64,000 nucleotides of DNA from Glaciecola sp. 33A (GCF_002836745.1 NZ_PJAR01000024.1:203174-267173), one strand, 5' to 3'; shown: positions 46,156-55,653, counted from the stretch's first letter. A program made the numbers and translations. Notes: generated by a model not told the origin, from the sequence alone.

Positions 46156-47280
46156 ATGGCAGAAATACGTCTTAAGTCTTTAGCACATAGCTATAAGTCA
46201 AAGCCCACATCACCCGATGATTATGCCATTCGAGAAATGAACCATGTTTGGCATCAAGGCGGCGCCTATGCTCTGTTAGGGCCTTCAGGTTGTGGTAAAA
46301 GTACCTTATTAAATATTATTTCCGGCTTACTCTCTCCCTCAAATGGTGACGTGCTATTTGATGGTAAGAAGGTCAATGATATTCCGCCAGAGGAGCGTAA
46401 TATAGCACAAGTATTTCAGTTCCCCGTGGTTTACGATTCAATGACTGTTTTTGATAACTTAGCTTTTCCATTGCGAAATATGAAAATATCTGAGGATAAA
46501 GTACATAGCCGAGTGATTGAAATAGCAGCGGTATTAGAGCTCAGCGATTTACTTAAAAATAAAGCAAAAAACCTCACAGCAGATGAGAAGCAAAAAGTGT
46601 CAATGGGCAGGGGTTTAGTTAGGAGTGACGTATCCGCGATCCTATTTGATGAGCCACTTACGGTCATCGATCCGCATTTAAAATGGAAACTCAGACGCAA
46701 GCTCAAGCAAATACATGAGCAGTTCAATATCACCATGGTATACGTAACCCACGATCAATTAGAAGCATCCACTTTTGCTGATAAAATAGCGGTTATGTAT
46801 GGTGGACAAATAGTTCAATTTGGTACCCCTAGAGAGCTTTTCGAAAAACCCAATCATGCCTTCGTTGGCTACTTTATTGGTAGCCCGGGTATGAATTTAA
46901 TTGAAGTTAAAAAGACCCAAGGCGGTCTGAAGTTTAACAACACTTTGGTGTCGCTTAATCCGGAAATGCAGATTGCATTAGACCAAGTCAGTACTTCGAA
47001 TATCAAAATCGGCATAAGGCCGGAATTTGTGCATGTCTGGGATGATAAAGCAGAGGGTGCGTTTGAGTGCGATGTTCTCCACACAGAAGATTTAGGCACT
47101 TATAAAATAATCACCATGAAACTAGATGGTGAAGTATTAAAAGTCAGAATACATGAAGACCGAGCGGTGCCCACTAAGAAAGCCTACATCAGTTTTCCTG
47201 AGCAATGGCTAAAAGTGTATGTAGATGAGTATCTTGTTGACATAGAAGAGCCAGAAGATGAAGCAAAGGAGACAGTTTAA
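46156..47280 (+). CDS. glpT: Glycerol ABC transporter ATP-binding subunit GlpT
   Basis: 374 residues from ATG 46156, placed nine bases after AAGGAG that lies inside the end of glpS. Walker A is canonical (GPSGCGKST, 42-50), Walker B is AILFDEPLTVID and the H-loop is intact (YVTHDQLEAS). The signature, however, reads LTADEKQK instead of LSGGQ. GlpS has the converse pattern. Together they form one complete ATP site (GlpT Walker A with GlpS signature) and one degenerate site. It ends TAATG, overlapping the permease gene start by one base. Confidence 0.9.
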   Translation: MAEIRLKSLAHSYKSKPTSPDDYAIREMNHVWHQGGAYALLGPSGCGKSTLLNIISGLLSPSNGDVLFDGKKVNDIPPEERNIAQVFQFPVVYDSMTVFDNLAFPLRNMKISEDKVHSRVIEIAAVLELSDLLKNKAKNLTADEKQKVSMGRGLVRSDVSAILFDEPLTVIDPHLKWKLRRKLKQIHEQFNITMVYVTHDQLEASTFADKIAVMYGGQIVQFGTPRELFEKPNHAFVGYFIGSPGMNLIEVKKTQGGLKFNNTLVSLNPEMQIALDQVSTSNIKIGIRPEFVHVWDDKAEGAFECDVLHTEDLGTYKIITMKLDGEVLKVRIHEDRAVPTKKAYISFPEQWLKVYVDEYLVDIEEPEDEAKETV

Positions 47281-48149
47281 TGCAACGCAAAGTAAGAGAT
47301 AACAAAGCGTGGTTTTTAGTCTTACCGGTATTTATTCTGGTCGCGTTTTCGGCCATCGTTCCCATAATGACCGTGGTTAATTATTCAGTTCAGGATATAT
47401 TTGACCAAAACACGGCCTATTTTGTAGGTGCTGAATGGTATCGAGAGATGCTAAGAAACCCAGCTTTACTCGACTCACTAGGTAGACAATTCTTTTTTTC
47501 ATTCTCGGTCCTCGCTATCGAAGTACCATTAGGGATCGCCATCGCCTTGGTAATGCCAACAAAAGGAAGAATGGCCGCAGTATCACTGATCCTGGTCGCT
47601 ATCCCACTTCTGATACCGTGGAACGTGGTGGGTACTATCTGGCAGATATTTAGCCGAGCTGACATTGGATTATTTGGTTACGCCGTTAATGCATTAGGTA
47701 TTGATTACAATTACACCAGCGACCCCACTGCCGCATGGTTAACTGTATTATTAATGGATGTTTGGCATTGGACACCGTTAATCGCCCTTTTGTGTTACTC
47801 AGGATTACGTGCAATACCAGAAGCGTTTTATCAAGCAGCACGCATAGATAGAGCATCAAAATGGGCGATTTTTAGGCACATACAATTACCGCGTTTGAAA
47901 AGTGTCTTGGTGATTGGTGTTTTACTGCGGTTTATGGACAGCTTTATGATTTATACCGAACCGTTCGTGTTAACCGGTGGAGGTCCAGGTAACTCGACAA
48001 CCTTCTTAAGCCAAGCATTGACTCAAATGGCAATTGGACAATTTGATATAGGTCCTGCGGCTGCGTTCTCCCTAATTTATTATCTCATTGTGCTGCTTGT
48101 TTGCTACGCATTCTTCACTGCAATTAACCAGCTAGACAAAGCCAAATAG
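47280..48149 (+). CDS. glpP: Glycerol ABC transporter permease GlpP
   Basis: 289 residues, six predicted membrane helices beginning WFLVLPVFILVAFSAIVPIMTVV. The ABC permease EAA loop is visible as EAFYQAARIDRASKWAIFRHIQLPRL (about 180-205). Its ATG overlaps the glpT stop (TAATG). With GlpQ it forms the channel through which glycerol delivered by GlpV crosses the inner membrane. Confidence 0.92.
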   Translation: MQRKVRDNKAWFLVLPVFILVAFSAIVPIMTVVNYSVQDIFDQNTAYFVGAEWYREMLRNPALLDSLGRQFFFSFSVLAIEVPLGIAIALVMPTKGRMAAVSLILVAIPLLIPWNVVGTIWQIFSRADIGLFGYAVNALGIDYNYTSDPTAAWLTVLLMDVWHWTPLIALLCYSGLRAIPEAFYQAARIDRASKWAIFRHIQLPRLKSVLVIGVLLRFMDSFMIYTEPFVLTGGGPGNSTTFLSQALTQMAIGQFDIGPAAAFSLIYYLIVLLVCYAFFTAINQLDKAK

Positions 48150-48158
48150 GAGCTTGTA

Positions 48159-48965
48159 ATGGATTATAGTATGCGAAAAAAACTCGGCTTGGCATTATAT
48201 ATTGTGTTTTTGTTCATCCCTATATACTGGTTAGTGATCATGTCCTTCAAAGGAACAGAAGAGATATTGGGAGGCCTAACATTGTGGCCTCACGATTTTA
48301 CTTTTGATAATTATCACACCATCTTCACCGATTCAACTTGGTACATGGGTTATGTAAATTCAATGATTTATGTGAGCATGAATATGGCCATCACATTAGT
48401 TGTTGCCTTACCTGCGGCTTATGCATTTAGTCGATATCGTTTTATTGGAGATACACACTTATTCTTCTGGTTACTGAGCAACAGAATGGCACCACCAGCG
48501 GTATTTCTGCTGCCGTTCTTTCAGCTGTATTCATCAGTGGGTTTATTTGATACGCATATCGCGGTGGCGTTAGCGCATTGTCTTTTCACTGTGCCACTCG
48601 CGGTATGGATTTTGGAAGGTTTTATGTCAGGTGTGCCAAGAGAAGTTGATGAAACTGCATATATCGATGGTTATAGCTTTCCCAAGTTCTTTTTGCGAAT
48701 TTTCCTACCCATGATCCGCTCTGGGATAGGGGTAACAGCCTTCTTTTGCTTCATGTTTTCTTGGGTGGAGTTGTTATTTGCAAGAACACTAACATCCGTT
48801 GATGCAAAGCCTATTGCGGCAATCATGACAAGAACAGTTGGAGCAGCTGGAATCGATTGGGGTTTACTTGCAGCGGCAGGTGTGTTGACTATTATTCCAG
48901 GCGTTTTAGTTATTTGGTTTGTGCGTAATCATGTCGCGAAGGGCTTTGCCCTTGGTCGTGTATAA
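48159..48965 (+). CDS. glpQ: Glycerol ABC transporter permease GlpQ
   Basis: 268 residues, MalG-like permease with six helices. It starts LGLALYIVFLFIPIYWLVIMSFKG and carries the EAA loop EVDETAYIDGYSFPKFFLRIFLPMI (about 164-188). It follows glpP by nine bases, with GGAG before the ATG, and partners with GlpP. It should not be confused with the unrelated enterobacterial glpQ phosphodiesterase; the name follows the rhizobial operon. Confidence 0.92.
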   Translation: MDYSMRKKLGLALYIVFLFIPIYWLVIMSFKGTEEILGGLTLWPHDFTFDNYHTIFTDSTWYMGYVNSMIYVSMNMAITLVVALPAAYAFSRYRFIGDTHLFFWLLSNRMAPPAVFLLPFFQLYSSVGLFDTHIAVALAHCLFTVPLAVWILEGFMSGVPREVDETAYIDGYSFPKFFLRIFLPMIRSGIGVTAFFCFMFSWVELLFARTLTSVDAKPIAAIMTRTVGAAGIDWGLLAAAGVLTIIPGVLVIWFVRNHVAKGFALGRV

Positions 48966-48985
48966 CAAAATTAAGGATTAACACT

Positions 48986-49258
48986 ATGAATTGGATGGCT
49001 TGGACCGGCGTCACTGCCACGTTTTTCAGCGTGATTGGATGCATACTAATTTTCATGACTATTTTGGAAATAAAATCGCCCACTCTCGAAAAGAAAGGGT
49101 TTTTACCAATCGCAACAACGAGAGGCGATAAGCTATTTATTAGCTTGATAAGCGCTGCATACATACATTTAGGTTTTTTGGCACTTGTAGACACTGTTTT
49201 ATGGGTGGCATTGTGCATCTCTGTACTTTGGAGCGCAGTGGTATTTAGATGGGGTTAA
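48986..49258 (+). CDS. glpU: Small membrane protein GlpU (DUF2160)
   Basis: 90 residues with three hydrophobic segments (WTGVTATFFSVIGCILIFMTILEI, LFISLISAAYIHLGFLALV, WVALCISVLWSAVVF) and the conserved stretch SPTLEKKGFLPIATTRGDKLFISL. This is the small protein always found between the permeases and the binding protein in glpSTPQUV operons; its role in transport is not established. It starts 20 bp after glpQ with AAGGA upstream. Confidence 0.85.
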   Translation: MNWMAWTGVTATFFSVIGCILIFMTILEIKSPTLEKKGFLPIATTRGDKLFISLISAAYIHLGFLALVDTVLWVALCISVLWSAVVFRWG

Positions 49259-49301
49259 TTGCTTCATTAAAAAAGTAATTAAATGCACTGATAAAAAGAA
49301 T

Positions 49302-49388
49302 TTCTCTGATTTAGAGAAGTGGACCTCTTTGATGCAAAGATTCGACGCTTGACAGCAAAGAGAGTCCTTCACATTGGCGAAAGCCAAT
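49302..49388 (+). other. Three stem-loops between glpU and glpV
   Basis: Hairpin 1: TTCTCT-GATTT-AGAGAA (49302-49318). Hairpin 2: GGACCTCTTT (49321-49330) with AAAGAGAGTCC (49357-49367), one bulge. Hairpin 3: ATTGGC-GAAA-GCCAAT (49373-49388), a GNRA-type tetraloop. No T tract follows, so mRNA protection or differential expression of the binding protein is likelier than full termination. Confidence 0.6.
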
Positions 49389-49464
49389 ACGAATTGCCGA
49401 ATGAACATATACTAGTTCAAAGACTAGCCAAGTTTAGCGGTATAAAAACATAATCTCAATAACA

Positions 49465-51213
49465 ATGGTAATTGATATGAAATTAAAAATGAAACGGACT
49501 ACCGCTATATTAGGCACTAGTTTACTGCTCATGGGAGTATCTTCGGTTGCACTTGCAGACGAACAAGATGATGCTGCCAGAAAATGGATAAAAGACGAAT
49601 TCTCAGTATCCACCTTAACGCCAGAACAGCAAATGCAGGAGATGATGTGGTTTAAAGAGGCTGCTAAACAATTTAAAGGAATGTCAATTAACGTTGCATC
49701 TGAAACCATTGCAACGCATTCGTACGAATCCAAAGTATTGGCGCAAGCCTTTACGGAGATCACCGGTATTCAGATTACTCATGATCTAATGCAAGAAGGC
49801 GTTGTGGTTGAGAAGCTGCAGACGCAAATGCAATCTGGTCGTAATATATATGATGCTTACATCAATGATTCTGATCTCATTGGCACCCACTTCAGATATG
49901 GAAAGGCCGTCGCTATCTCTGACATGATCGCGAATGAAGCAAAAGATCTAACCTTACCTACCCTTGATCTAGAGGATTTTATTGGTTTAGATTTTACCAC
50001 AGGGCCTGATGGCAAAATTTATCAACTCCCGGATCAGCAGTTTGCAAATCTGTATTGGTTCAGAGCTGATTGGTTTGAAAGAGAAGACCTTAAAGCGCAA
50101 TTTAAACAAAGTTACGGTTACGAGTTAGGTGTACCAGTAAATTGGTCTGCGTATGAAGATATCGCCGATTTCTTCACTAATCAGGTAAAAACAATTGATG
50201 GTGAGCGCGTATATGGTCACATGGATTATGGTAAAAAAGACCCGTCTTTAGGATGGCGCTTCACTGATGCCTGGTTCTCGATGGCAGGCGCGGGTGACAA
50301 AGGTTTACCTAATGGTTTACCTGTTGACGAGTGGGGAATTAGAGTCGACGGTTGCAGACCGGTAGGTTCAAGTGTCTCTCGTGGCGGCGCAACCAACGGT
50401 CCAGCAGCCGTTTATGCAACGACTAAGTACGTGCAATGGCTAAAAGACTATGCGCCACCGCAAGCCCAGGGAATGACGTTTTCTGAAGCAGGCCCAGTGC
50501 CGGCACAAGGCAATGTCGCACAACAAATTTTTTGGTATACCGCTTTTACAGCCGGTATGACTGATAAAGGGTTGCCGGTTGTGGGTGAAGATGGATTACC
50601 AAAATGGAGAATGGCACCGTCACCTAAAGGTCCGTATTGGGAAGAAGGCATGAAGCTGGGTTATCAAGACACGGGTGCTTGGACTTTTCTTAAGTCTACA
50701 CCTGAAAAACGTCGGTTAGCCGCATGGTTATATGCACAATTTACTGTATCTAAAACCGTTTCACTGAAGAAAACCTTAGTAGGCTTAACGCCTATACGTG
50801 AATCTGATATTAATTCACAAGCAATGACTGACGTAGCGCCACAACTTGGTGGTTTAGTCGAGTTCTATAGAAGCCCTGCGCGCAAGCAATGGACTCCTAC
50901 TGGCACTAATGTCCCTGACTATCCAAAACTAGCACAGTTATGGTGGCAGTATATTGCTGAGGCAGCAAGCGGTGAAAAAACACCTCAAGAAGCACTCGAT
51001 GGCTTAGCTGCGGCACAAGACAAAGTGATGAACCGACTAGAGCGCGCTAATGCACAAGGCGAGTGCGGTCCTAAGTTGAACAAACCAAGAGATCCAAGCT
51101 ACTGGTTGAGTCAACCTGGCGCACCAAAACCTAAACTAAGCAATGAAAAGCCTCAAGGCGAAACAATTGCTTATAAAGAACTGCTAAAACAATGGGACGC
51201 TGTTCCTAACTAA
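49465..51213 (+). CDS. glpV: Glycerol ABC transporter substrate-binding protein GlpV
   Basis: 582 residues, the usual large size of this family. Signal peptide with hydrophobic core TAILGTSLLLMGVSSVALA. Conserved parts include SYESKVLAQAFTEITGIQITHDLMQEGVVVEKLQTQMQSG and DYGKKDPSLGWRFTDAWFSMAGAGDKG. It binds glycerol in the periplasm and delivers it to GlpPQ. A second ATG four codons downstream (49477) could be the real start; neither has a clear ribosome-binding site. It is 206 bp after glpU, behind structured RNA. Confidence 0.9.
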   Translation: MVIDMKLKMKRTTAILGTSLLLMGVSSVALADEQDDAARKWIKDEFSVSTLTPEQQMQEMMWFKEAAKQFKGMSINVASETIATHSYESKVLAQAFTEITGIQITHDLMQEGVVVEKLQTQMQSGRNIYDAYINDSDLIGTHFRYGKAVAISDMIANEAKDLTLPTLDLEDFIGLDFTTGPDGKIYQLPDQQFANLYWFRADWFEREDLKAQFKQSYGYELGVPVNWSAYEDIADFFTNQVKTIDGERVYGHMDYGKKDPSLGWRFTDAWFSMAGAGDKGLPNGLPVDEWGIRVDGCRPVGSSVSRGGATNGPAAVYATTKYVQWLKDYAPPQAQGMTFSEAGPVPAQGNVAQQIFWYTAFTAGMTDKGLPVVGEDGLPKWRMAPSPKGPYWEEGMKLGYQDTGAWTFLKSTPEKRRLAAWLYAQFTVSKTVSLKKTLVGLTPIRESDINSQAMTDVAPQLGGLVEFYRSPARKQWTPTGTNVPDYPKLAQLWWQYIAEAASGEKTPQEALDGLAAAQDKVMNRLERANAQGECGPKLNKPRDPSYWLSQPGAPKPKLSNEKPQGETIAYKELLKQWDAVPN

Positions 51214-51232
51214 GCAACGCTTAATCAACAAA

Positions 51233-51283
51233 CTTGCCCGATTTTCCTCAGTCAACGACTACGAGGCCGGGCAAGCTTTGCCC
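51233..51283 (+). other. Two mutually exclusive hairpins after glpV
   Basis: CTTGCCCG (51233-51240) can pair with CGGGCAAG (51268-51275), or GGGCAA (51269-51274) with TTGCCC (51278-51283). No T run follows, so this is not a standard terminator; it may attenuate read-through into the porin gene. Confidence 0.4.
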
Positions 51284-51297
51284 AAAATAAACTTTAT

Positions 51298-51318
51298 TGT
51301 GGACAATATTTGTCCACA
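51298..51318. repeat. Inverted repeat in the porin leader
   Basis: TGTGGACAA-N3-TTGTCCACA, two perfect 9-bp arms, ending 16 bp before the porin ATG. It may be an operator or an RNA hairpin near the ribosome-binding site. Confidence 0.6.
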
Positions 51319-51334
51319 CATAACGGATAAAATC

Positions 51335-52489
51335 ATGAAAAACACATCAAAGAAAAGTAATTTTACCGCTTTTTCCCTGACCAAAGTGGCGTCAGTTGTT
51401 GGCGCAACCGTGTTAGTATTTTCGCCTCTCGCACTATCAAAAGTAGCATTAGAGTCTGATAACGGATGGGAAACCTCAATTAGTGGAGCAATTCCTATTT
51501 TTGTCGTCGCTTCGGATCATGATGATTCCGAGCAAGCGTTTCGAGTTCAATCAGGATTCAACCCAGCGAACATCAACTTTCATGTAGTCGCACCAAAAAC
51601 TGATTCGGGCCTAACAATTTCGGGTCACTTTCAAGTTGATACGCATTTAAATGGACCGAATGGTGCACAAAATAGCGGGCTATTTGAAAGCCGAGTTGCC
51701 AATATTAAGGTATCTGGTGACTTCGGAACTTTTACCTTAGGTAAAGACTTTGGCGTATTCAATAGTAATGCAATTGGCGATATTGCCAGTCAAGGCGGTG
51801 TTGGCTGGTTAGGTGGCGGAGCAGATACAGGCAATGCAACTGGCGGTCGTATTGGCACCGGTTACGTGTATGCTAATTTTAACCCTCAAATCAAATTCAC
51901 ATCTAACGACATGAACGGGTTTGTATATAAACTTGCGCTTATTAACCCGGAAGAACCGCAAGATGCGTCTATTGAAACCTCTATGCCCCGTTTTGAGGGC
52001 CAAGTCACTTATTCGGGTGAGAGTTTCAGAGTATGGACCGGTGCTTTTCAACAAGCAGTATCTGTGACTGGTGTTCAAGCGTTTGATTACGATATGCAAG
52101 GTTTCGATGTTGGTGCTCACATTCAAGTCAACGGATTTGGCTTGACAGTAAACTACACTGACACCACAGGTATCGGCGCTGATGGTCTATATGGCGGCTC
52201 AATCAATGATGCTGATGTGGATGCTACTCAATGGTTTTTTGAAGCAGACTATACGCTGGATAAAACCAGATTTGGTATTAGTTATGGTGAAGGCTCTCAA
52301 GATAGTCGCGCAGCAGATGCTGCTATTGGATTGGGTTCAGCAGCTGAGGTTGATAACGAACTAACTATGTTGTTTGTGCATCATCAACTCTCCAAGCAAT
52401 TTCGACTAGTTGGCGAGTTGCAGGATTATCAATCTGATGTTCAAAATGACTACAATGCAATCATATTGGGTTTTCAGTTTGATTTTTAA
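51335..52489 (+). CDS. Outer membrane porin
   Basis: 384 residues from ATG 51335 (MKNTSKKSNFTAFSLTKV); a longer frame open to 51278 would run through the inverted repeat. Signal peptide ends near SPLALSKVAL. The mature part is rich in alternating beta strands, with the porin motif SRVANIKVSGDFGTFTLGKDFGVFNSN and a C-terminal phenylalanine (IILGFQFDF), as in trimeric porins. Its place right after glpV suggests a channel serving glycerol uptake, but general diffusion is equally possible. Confidence 0.85.
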   Translation: MKNTSKKSNFTAFSLTKVASVVGATVLVFSPLALSKVALESDNGWETSISGAIPIFVVASDHDDSEQAFRVQSGFNPANINFHVVAPKTDSGLTISGHFQVDTHLNGPNGAQNSGLFESRVANIKVSGDFGTFTLGKDFGVFNSNAIGDIASQGGVGWLGGGADTGNATGGRIGTGYVYANFNPQIKFTSNDMNGFVYKLALINPEEPQDASIETSMPRFEGQVTYSGESFRVWTGAFQQAVSVTGVQAFDYDMQGFDVGAHIQVNGFGLTVNYTDTTGIGADGLYGGSINDADVDATQWFFEADYTLDKTRFGISYGEGSQDSRAADAAIGLGSAAEVDNELTMLFVHHQLSKQFRLVGELQDYQSDVQNDYNAIILGFQFDF

Positions 52490-52554
52490 TTAATGCATTG
52501 AACGATTGCTATCGTTAGTCAAACAAGACTATCGTCGAAAGTTGCAATGGAATA

Positions 52555-52582
52555 AAAGGGAGCGGCAATTGCCGCTTCCTTT
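52555..52582 (+). terminator. Rho-independent terminator after the porin
   Basis: AAAGGGAGCGGCAA (52555-52568) pairs with TTGCCGCTTCCTTT (52569-52582), one mismatch; the core AGCGGCAATTGCCGCT is a perfect palindrome. Pyrimidine-rich sequence follows. Confidence 0.8.
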
Positions 52583-52612
52583 GCTTCCATTTCAAAAAAC
52601 TTATTTTAGTTG

Positions 52613-52643
52613 TTGACCTTAGAGTGACTCAAAGGTTTACAAT
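52613..52643 (+). promoter_or_regulatory. CueR-type MerR-family promoter of copA
   Basis: TTGACC (52613-52618), a 19-bp spacer and TACAAT (52638-52643). The over-long spacer holds a 21-bp dyad (52616-52636) with arms ACCTTAGAGT and ACTCAAAGGT, the ACCTT...AAGGT pattern of CueR sites. Predicts copper-induced transcription; no cueR gene is in the window. Confidence 0.88.
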
Positions 52644-52711
52644 CGCTGGAGATATTTCTAAGTAAAGCATAGTAGACAACAATATGAGTAGCTTTCGATG
52701 AGGAAAGTGTT

Positions 52712-55075
52712 ATGAAAAATGCCAATGCCAATAATAATGACAAAGGCGCAAACAAGCAGGCTAGTTTTCAGGCCAACAACATCGCAAAAAATCCAGCAAC
52801 AGTAGGCAGCAAAACTGCAAACCTAAAAAAAAACGTCCAAAAAAAAGCACAGCATCACCTCATTATCGACGGCGCAAGTTGTGCGAGTTGTGTGACGAAA
52901 ATTGAAAAAACGCTGCGCACATTAAAAGGCGTTCAAAGTGCGGAAATGAACTTTGCCCAGCGAACTGTCATGGTAGTCGGCAATGTGCTGGATAGCACTC
53001 TTATTTCAGCTGTTGAAATAGCCGGCTACAACGCAAAAATTGACACCAGCGAGTCAGAAGAACAAGCGCTAGATGAAAAAGATGAAGCCGACGCGCAATA
53101 CTATAAAAAGTTAATACGCGATATGTCGATTGCGCTCTTACTTGGTGTCCCCCTTATGATTTATGGGCTGAGCATAGGCGAGATGACGGTAACTACAAGC
53201 ACCGAAAGGTGGGTGTGGTTCACGGTAGGACTAATGACCTTCGGCGTTATGCTGTTCTCGGGTAAGCATTTTTATATTGGCGCGTGGAACTCATTTAAAA
53301 ATCATTCTGCCAACATGGACACCCTAATTGCTTTAGGAACAGCCACCGCCTGGTTATATTCAATGGTAGTGGTCGCGGTTCCGGAATTACTTCCTGAAAT
53401 GGCACGCCACGTATACTTTGAAGCGACGGCCATGATTATCGGCTTGATTAACCTGGGCTTGGCACTGGAAGTAAAAGCTCGAGGTAAAACCTCGGAAGCG
53501 ATTAAAAGGCTGATTGGTTTGCAGCCTAAAACCGCACGAGTAATCCGAGACGGCAAAGACATCGATATTCCGATTGCAAATGTGCTGTTGAATGATTTAA
53601 TTCGAGTGCGTCCAGGAGAAAAAATATCAGTTGACGGTCTCGTTACTGAGGGACATACCGCTGTAGATGAATCTATGCTGACCGGCGAACCTATGCCGGT
53701 TGAGAAAGCTGAGGGTGATAAAGTCGTTGCCGGAACGATTAATAAATCAGGCTCGATTGTATTCAAAGCCACACGTGTAGGCAAAGACACTGCGTTAGCT
53801 CAAATCATCAATATGGTTAAACGAGCACAAAACTCGAAGCCACCTATTGGTCGTTTAGCCGACATAATTGCGGCCTATTTTGTGCCTGTCATTATGATTA
53901 TTGCGTTGCTAAGTGCACTCGCTTGGCTGAATTTTGGTCCAGCACCTAGTATTGCTTTTGCCATCGTATCGGCGACCACCGTATTAATCATTGCCTGCCC
54001 TTGTGCGCTCGGCTTAGCTACCCCAATGTCGGTAATGGTAGGTGTAGGAAAAGCGGCTGAGGCGGGTGTACTAATACGAAATGGTGAAGCACTGCAAACG
54101 GCCTCTAAAATAACCACGATGATTTTGGACAAGACCGGCACGATTACCGAGGGTGCACCTAAAGTCACTGACATTGTCTTGGCGAACAAGCTAACGCGAG
54201 AAGACGTTTTAATGTTAGCAGCTAGTATTGAAGCGGGCTCTGAACATCCGCTAGCAATGGCAATCGTTGAAAGTAGCAAAGAGCAAGGCATCCAGCCACA
54301 GAAAGTAACCGGATTTACTTCTATTGCAGGGCAGGGCGTCGAGGCTATGCTCGATAACAACACGCTATTATTCGGAAACCAAAAACTAATGACCGAGCGC
54401 AGCATAAATATCGACGCGTTTTTAGACAAAGCACAAGCGTTCGCCGAAGAAGCGAAAACGCCCATGTACTTTGCGGTGAATAATGAGTTAGCGGCAGTGA
54501 TAGCTGTTGCCGACCCGATTAAGAGTGATTCGATTGATGCCATTAAACGATTACAGAATCGCGGTATCCGTGTGGTTATGCTCACGGGCGACAACAGACT
54601 CACAGCAAAAGCGATAGCAGAAAAAGTAGGCATAAGTGAATACCTTGCTGAAGTCATGCCTGGGGATAAAGCCAAAAAAGTCGCCGAGTTGCAAAAGGAA
54701 GGCGAAATAGTCGGTATGACCGGTGACGGTATAAATGACGCACCTGCTTTGGCTCATGCCAACGTCGGTTTTGCCATTGGCACAGGCACTGACGTGGCTA
54801 TTGAAAGTGCCGATATCACACTTATGCGTGGGTCTTTGCATGGGTTAGCTGATGCAATCGCGATTAGCCAAGCGACGTTAACTAACATTAAGCAAAACTT
54901 GTTTGGCGCATTTATCTATAACATTGCTGGGGTGCCTATTGCCGCCGGTGTGTTGTATCCATTTTTCGGTGTGCTATTAAGTCCTGTTATTGCCGGAGCA
55001 GCGATGGCGTTTTCTTCACTCACCGTAGTGACAAACGCAAATCGACTGCGCTTTTTCAAAGCAAAAGAGCATTAG
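52712..55075 (+). CDS. copA: Copper-exporting P1B-type ATPase
   Basis: 787 residues. One N-terminal metal-binding domain ([23 protein letters not shown], CxxC at about 56-59) after a 45-residue Asn/Lys-rich leader. Then eight membrane helices with the CPC motif ([13 protein letters not shown]), the phosphorylation site [19 protein letters not shown], the HP motif (SEHPLA) and the hinge [12 protein letters not shown]. It exports Cu(I) from the cytoplasm. The CueR-type promoter upstream and the cupredoxin gene 12 bp downstream support copper detoxification. Confidence 0.96.
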   Translation: MKNANANNNDKGANKQASFQANNIAKNPATVGSKTANLKKNVQKKAQHHLIIDGASCASCVTKIEKTLRTLKGVQSAEMNFAQRTVMVVGNVLDSTLISAVEIAGYNAKIDTSESEEQALDEKDEADAQYYKKLIRDMSIALLLGVPLMIYGLSIGEMTVTTSTERWVWFTVGLMTFGVMLFSGKHFYIGAWNSFKNHSANMDTLIALGTATAWLYSMVVVAVPELLPEMARHVYFEATAMIIGLINLGLALEVKARGKTSEAIKRLIGLQPKTARVIRDGKDIDIPIANVLLNDLIRVRPGEKISVDGLVTEGHTAVDESMLTGEPMPVEKAEGDKVVAGTINKSGSIVFKATRVGKDTALAQIINMVKRAQNSKPPIGRLADIIAAYFVPVIMIIALLSALAWLNFGPAPSIAFAIVSATTVLIIACPCALGLATPMSVMVGVGKAAEAGVLIRNGEALQTASKITTMILDKTGTITEGAPKVTDIVLANKLTREDVLMLAASIEAGSEHPLAMAIVESSKEQGIQPQKVTGFTSIAGQGVEAMLDNNTLLFGNQKLMTERSINIDAFLDKAQAFAEEAKTPMYFAVNNELAAVIAVADPIKSDSIDAIKRLQNRGIRVVMLTGDNRLTAKAIAEKVGISEYLAEVMPGDKAKKVAELQKEGEIVGMTGDGINDAPALAHANVGFAIGTGTDVAIESADITLMRGSLHGLADAIAISQATLTNIKQNLFGAFIYNIAGVPIAAGVLYPFFGVLLSPVIAGAAMAFSSLTVVTNANRLRFFKAKEH

Positions 55076-55087
55076 GAGTATTGACTT

Positions 55088-55441
55088 ATGTTATGGATAA
55101 ACTTAGCTGGGATGGCCCTTATAGCACTAATTATATGGTGGTTTTGGACTTATCAGCCGCCAAATATTGCGCTCCAAACCGGGGCAATTGACATCATTGT
55201 AAAAGATGGGGTATACCAGCCGTCTAAAATCAAAATATCTGCTAACAAGGGCACGACAGTTACGTTTACTAGACGGGATCCGTCATCTTGTGCTGAGACC
55301 TTACTGATACCCGATTTGGAGATTAATGCGACCTTACCTTTAAACAAGCAAGTGAGTGTTGTTATCCCTGCGTCGCCCCAAGGATGTTATGCGTTTCACT
55401 GCCAAATGAAAATGTATGTAGGTGAGTTAATTATCGAATAA
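55088..55441 (+). CDS. Membrane-anchored cupredoxin-domain protein
   Basis: 117 residues: one N-terminal membrane helix (LAGMALIALIIWWFW) and a periplasmic cupredoxin-like domain. Candidate copper ligands are Cys in SSCAETL and the Cys-His-Cys-Met group in CYAFHCQMKM near the C-terminus, a plausible Cu(I)/Cu(II) site. It is co-transcribed with copA and probably receives or buffers copper on the periplasmic side. Confidence 0.85.
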   Translation: MLWINLAGMALIALIIWWFWTYQPPNIALQTGAIDIIVKDGVYQPSKIKISANKGTTVTFTRRDPSSCAETLLIPDLEINATLPLNKQVSVVIPASPQGCYAFHCQMKMYVGELIIE

Positions 55442-55496
55442 TGCAATCAATAATGCGCTGCGAATAAGTAACGTATTGCCTATACTCGGCTGCCTG

Positions 55497-55618
55497 TTAC
55501 TGTTTAAGACCAATAACTTTATATTGGCCTTCTACGGTTAACTGAATGGCAACAGGCTTGTCACTGTTGTTCTTCCAATACTGGCCATAGGATCCACTAA
55601 GCAGTGTCCATGTATAAA
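55497..55618 (-). pseudogene. C-terminal fragment of a small membrane-anchor-type protein
   Basis: On the minus strand the sequence reads WTLLSGSYGQYWKNNSDKPVAIQLTVEGQYKVIGLKQ and a stop at 55497. A stop codon interrupts the frame just upstream (about 55619), so only the end survives. The pattern GQYWKNNSDKPVxIxL resembles the C-terminus of proteins annotated as transmembrane anchor proteins near metal transporters. Identification is by resemblance only. Confidence 0.4.
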
Positions 55619-55653
55619 CTCATGCTTCAATTAATTGTCACGAATGCTAAAGA

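Noticed and set aside
46996-47010. TACTTCGAATATC inside glpT
   Set aside because: Inside a coding region, poor symmetry, outside the catabolic cluster.
53302-54675. Long antisense frames inside copA
   Set aside because: Antisense readings of a strongly conserved gene with no start signals or recognisable domains.
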